DNA of 64,000 bases from Streptosporangiaceae bacterium NEAU-GS5 (GTDB lineage Bacteria; Actinomycetota; Actinomycetes; Streptosporangiales; Streptosporangiaceae): the NCBI GenBank assembly GCA_017592665.1, contig JAGFNW010000014.1:124001-188000 (forward strand). The letters run 5' to 3'. The notes beneath the pieces are model-generated. The model did no database searches, had not been told where the DNA came from, and saw only the letters and a list, made by a program, of their open reading frames with translations. Of this stretch, positions 63,876 through 64,000 are shown piece by piece (position 1 is the first letter of the stretch; every line of letters begins with the position of its first letter). The translations under genes and the position numbers were made by a program.

Positions 63876-64000
63876 GCGATCACCGATGCGCCAGGAGATG
63901 CGTGGCGCCGACCGGCGAGGTGGCCATGCCGCGGCGATCGCACTCCTGGCGCACGGTGGTCCGTGCCGGGCTCCTGCTCACATGGCGGCTGGTACGGCGC

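Noticed and set aside
63880-64000. Partial gene at the right edge
   Set aside because: Frames are open on both strands to the edge, but no motif or ribosome site decides between them in 120 bases.

Overview
The window reads as part of a high-GC actinobacterial chromosome, most likely Streptosporangiales (Nonomuraea, Streptosporangium or Microbispora type). The evidence is the strong GC bias at third codon positions, a mycothiol gene (mshC), a mabA-inhA type fabG-fabI pair, two large BTAD/SARP-type regulators, DUF3099, DUF6457, DUF3090 and SCO1664 family genes, a 6C-type RNA, and many GTG or TTG starts. I see no tRNA, rRNA or CRISPR array, no convincing transposase and no phage genes. The genus is an inference.

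Region by region. 1-3.2 kb: the right end of a class III (SapB/labyrinthopeptin type) lanthipeptide operon on the minus strand: LanKC synthetase, a 45-residue precursor with two Ser-x-x-Ser/Thr-x-x-x-Cys motifs, an intergenic hairpin, and the start of an ABC exporter that runs off the window. 3.2-8.2 kb: a very large DUF4011/SF1 helicase/Vsr-like nuclease protein, convergent with a GTPase and a small partner protein; this looks like a genome-defence type locus. 8.3-16.7 kb: a 1147-residue BTAD-ATPase regulator, an LLM flavin oxidoreductase, RtcB, an NTF2-like/SDR operon divergent from a TetR regulator, and a conserved unknown protein. 16.7-19.4 kb: molybdenum cofactor genes moaA-mobA-DUF6457, a 6C-type small RNA with three C-loop hairpins, DUF3099 and dodecin. 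19.4-24 kb: pmbA-tldD protease pair, then fabG-fabI.

24-25.8 kb is non-coding and repeat-rich: four 32-bp tandem units, a pair of ~245-bp inverted repeats flanking ~0.8 kb, and a G-rich tract. It ends at an AfsR-like BTAD/NB-ARC/TPR regulator (25.8-28.6 kb). 28.6-35.6 kb: a secreted Ala/Thr/Val-rich protein, an aldo/keto reductase, and a housekeeping series uppP, histidine phosphatase, DUF3090, SCO1664-like, NRDE, mshC. 35.6-48.8 kb: cell-surface and carbohydrate genes (GT-C type glycosyltransferase, LVIVD lipoprotein, two tandem CelD/BioF2-like acyltransferases, P450, membrane-anchored glycosidase, GT2, amidase/NTF2 pair, secreted glycosidase with Fn3 and CBM2). 48.8-55.5 kb: a Ser/Thr kinase with a WD40 sensor downstream of an unusual HExxH protein, a divergent DUF4142 lipoprotein, a MarR regulator with an Asp/Asn/Gly repeat tail, and a secreted FG-GAP protein. 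55.7-58.9 kb: AraC regulator, methyltransferase, cysteine desulfurase-like enzyme. 59.1-62 kb: a STAND (NB-ARC) ATPase with seven nearly identical 42-residue TPR units, plus a small partner protein. 62.2-63.9 kb: a methyltransferase and a dienelactone hydrolase.

The strongest candidates for something new are the lanthipeptide precursor, the helicase/nuclease beside the GTPase pair, the STAND-TPR plus small-protein cassette, the inverted-repeat element at 24.1-25.4 kb, and the HExxH/kinase-WD40 pair. All functions are read from the sequence and from remembered family knowledge; no database search was run.
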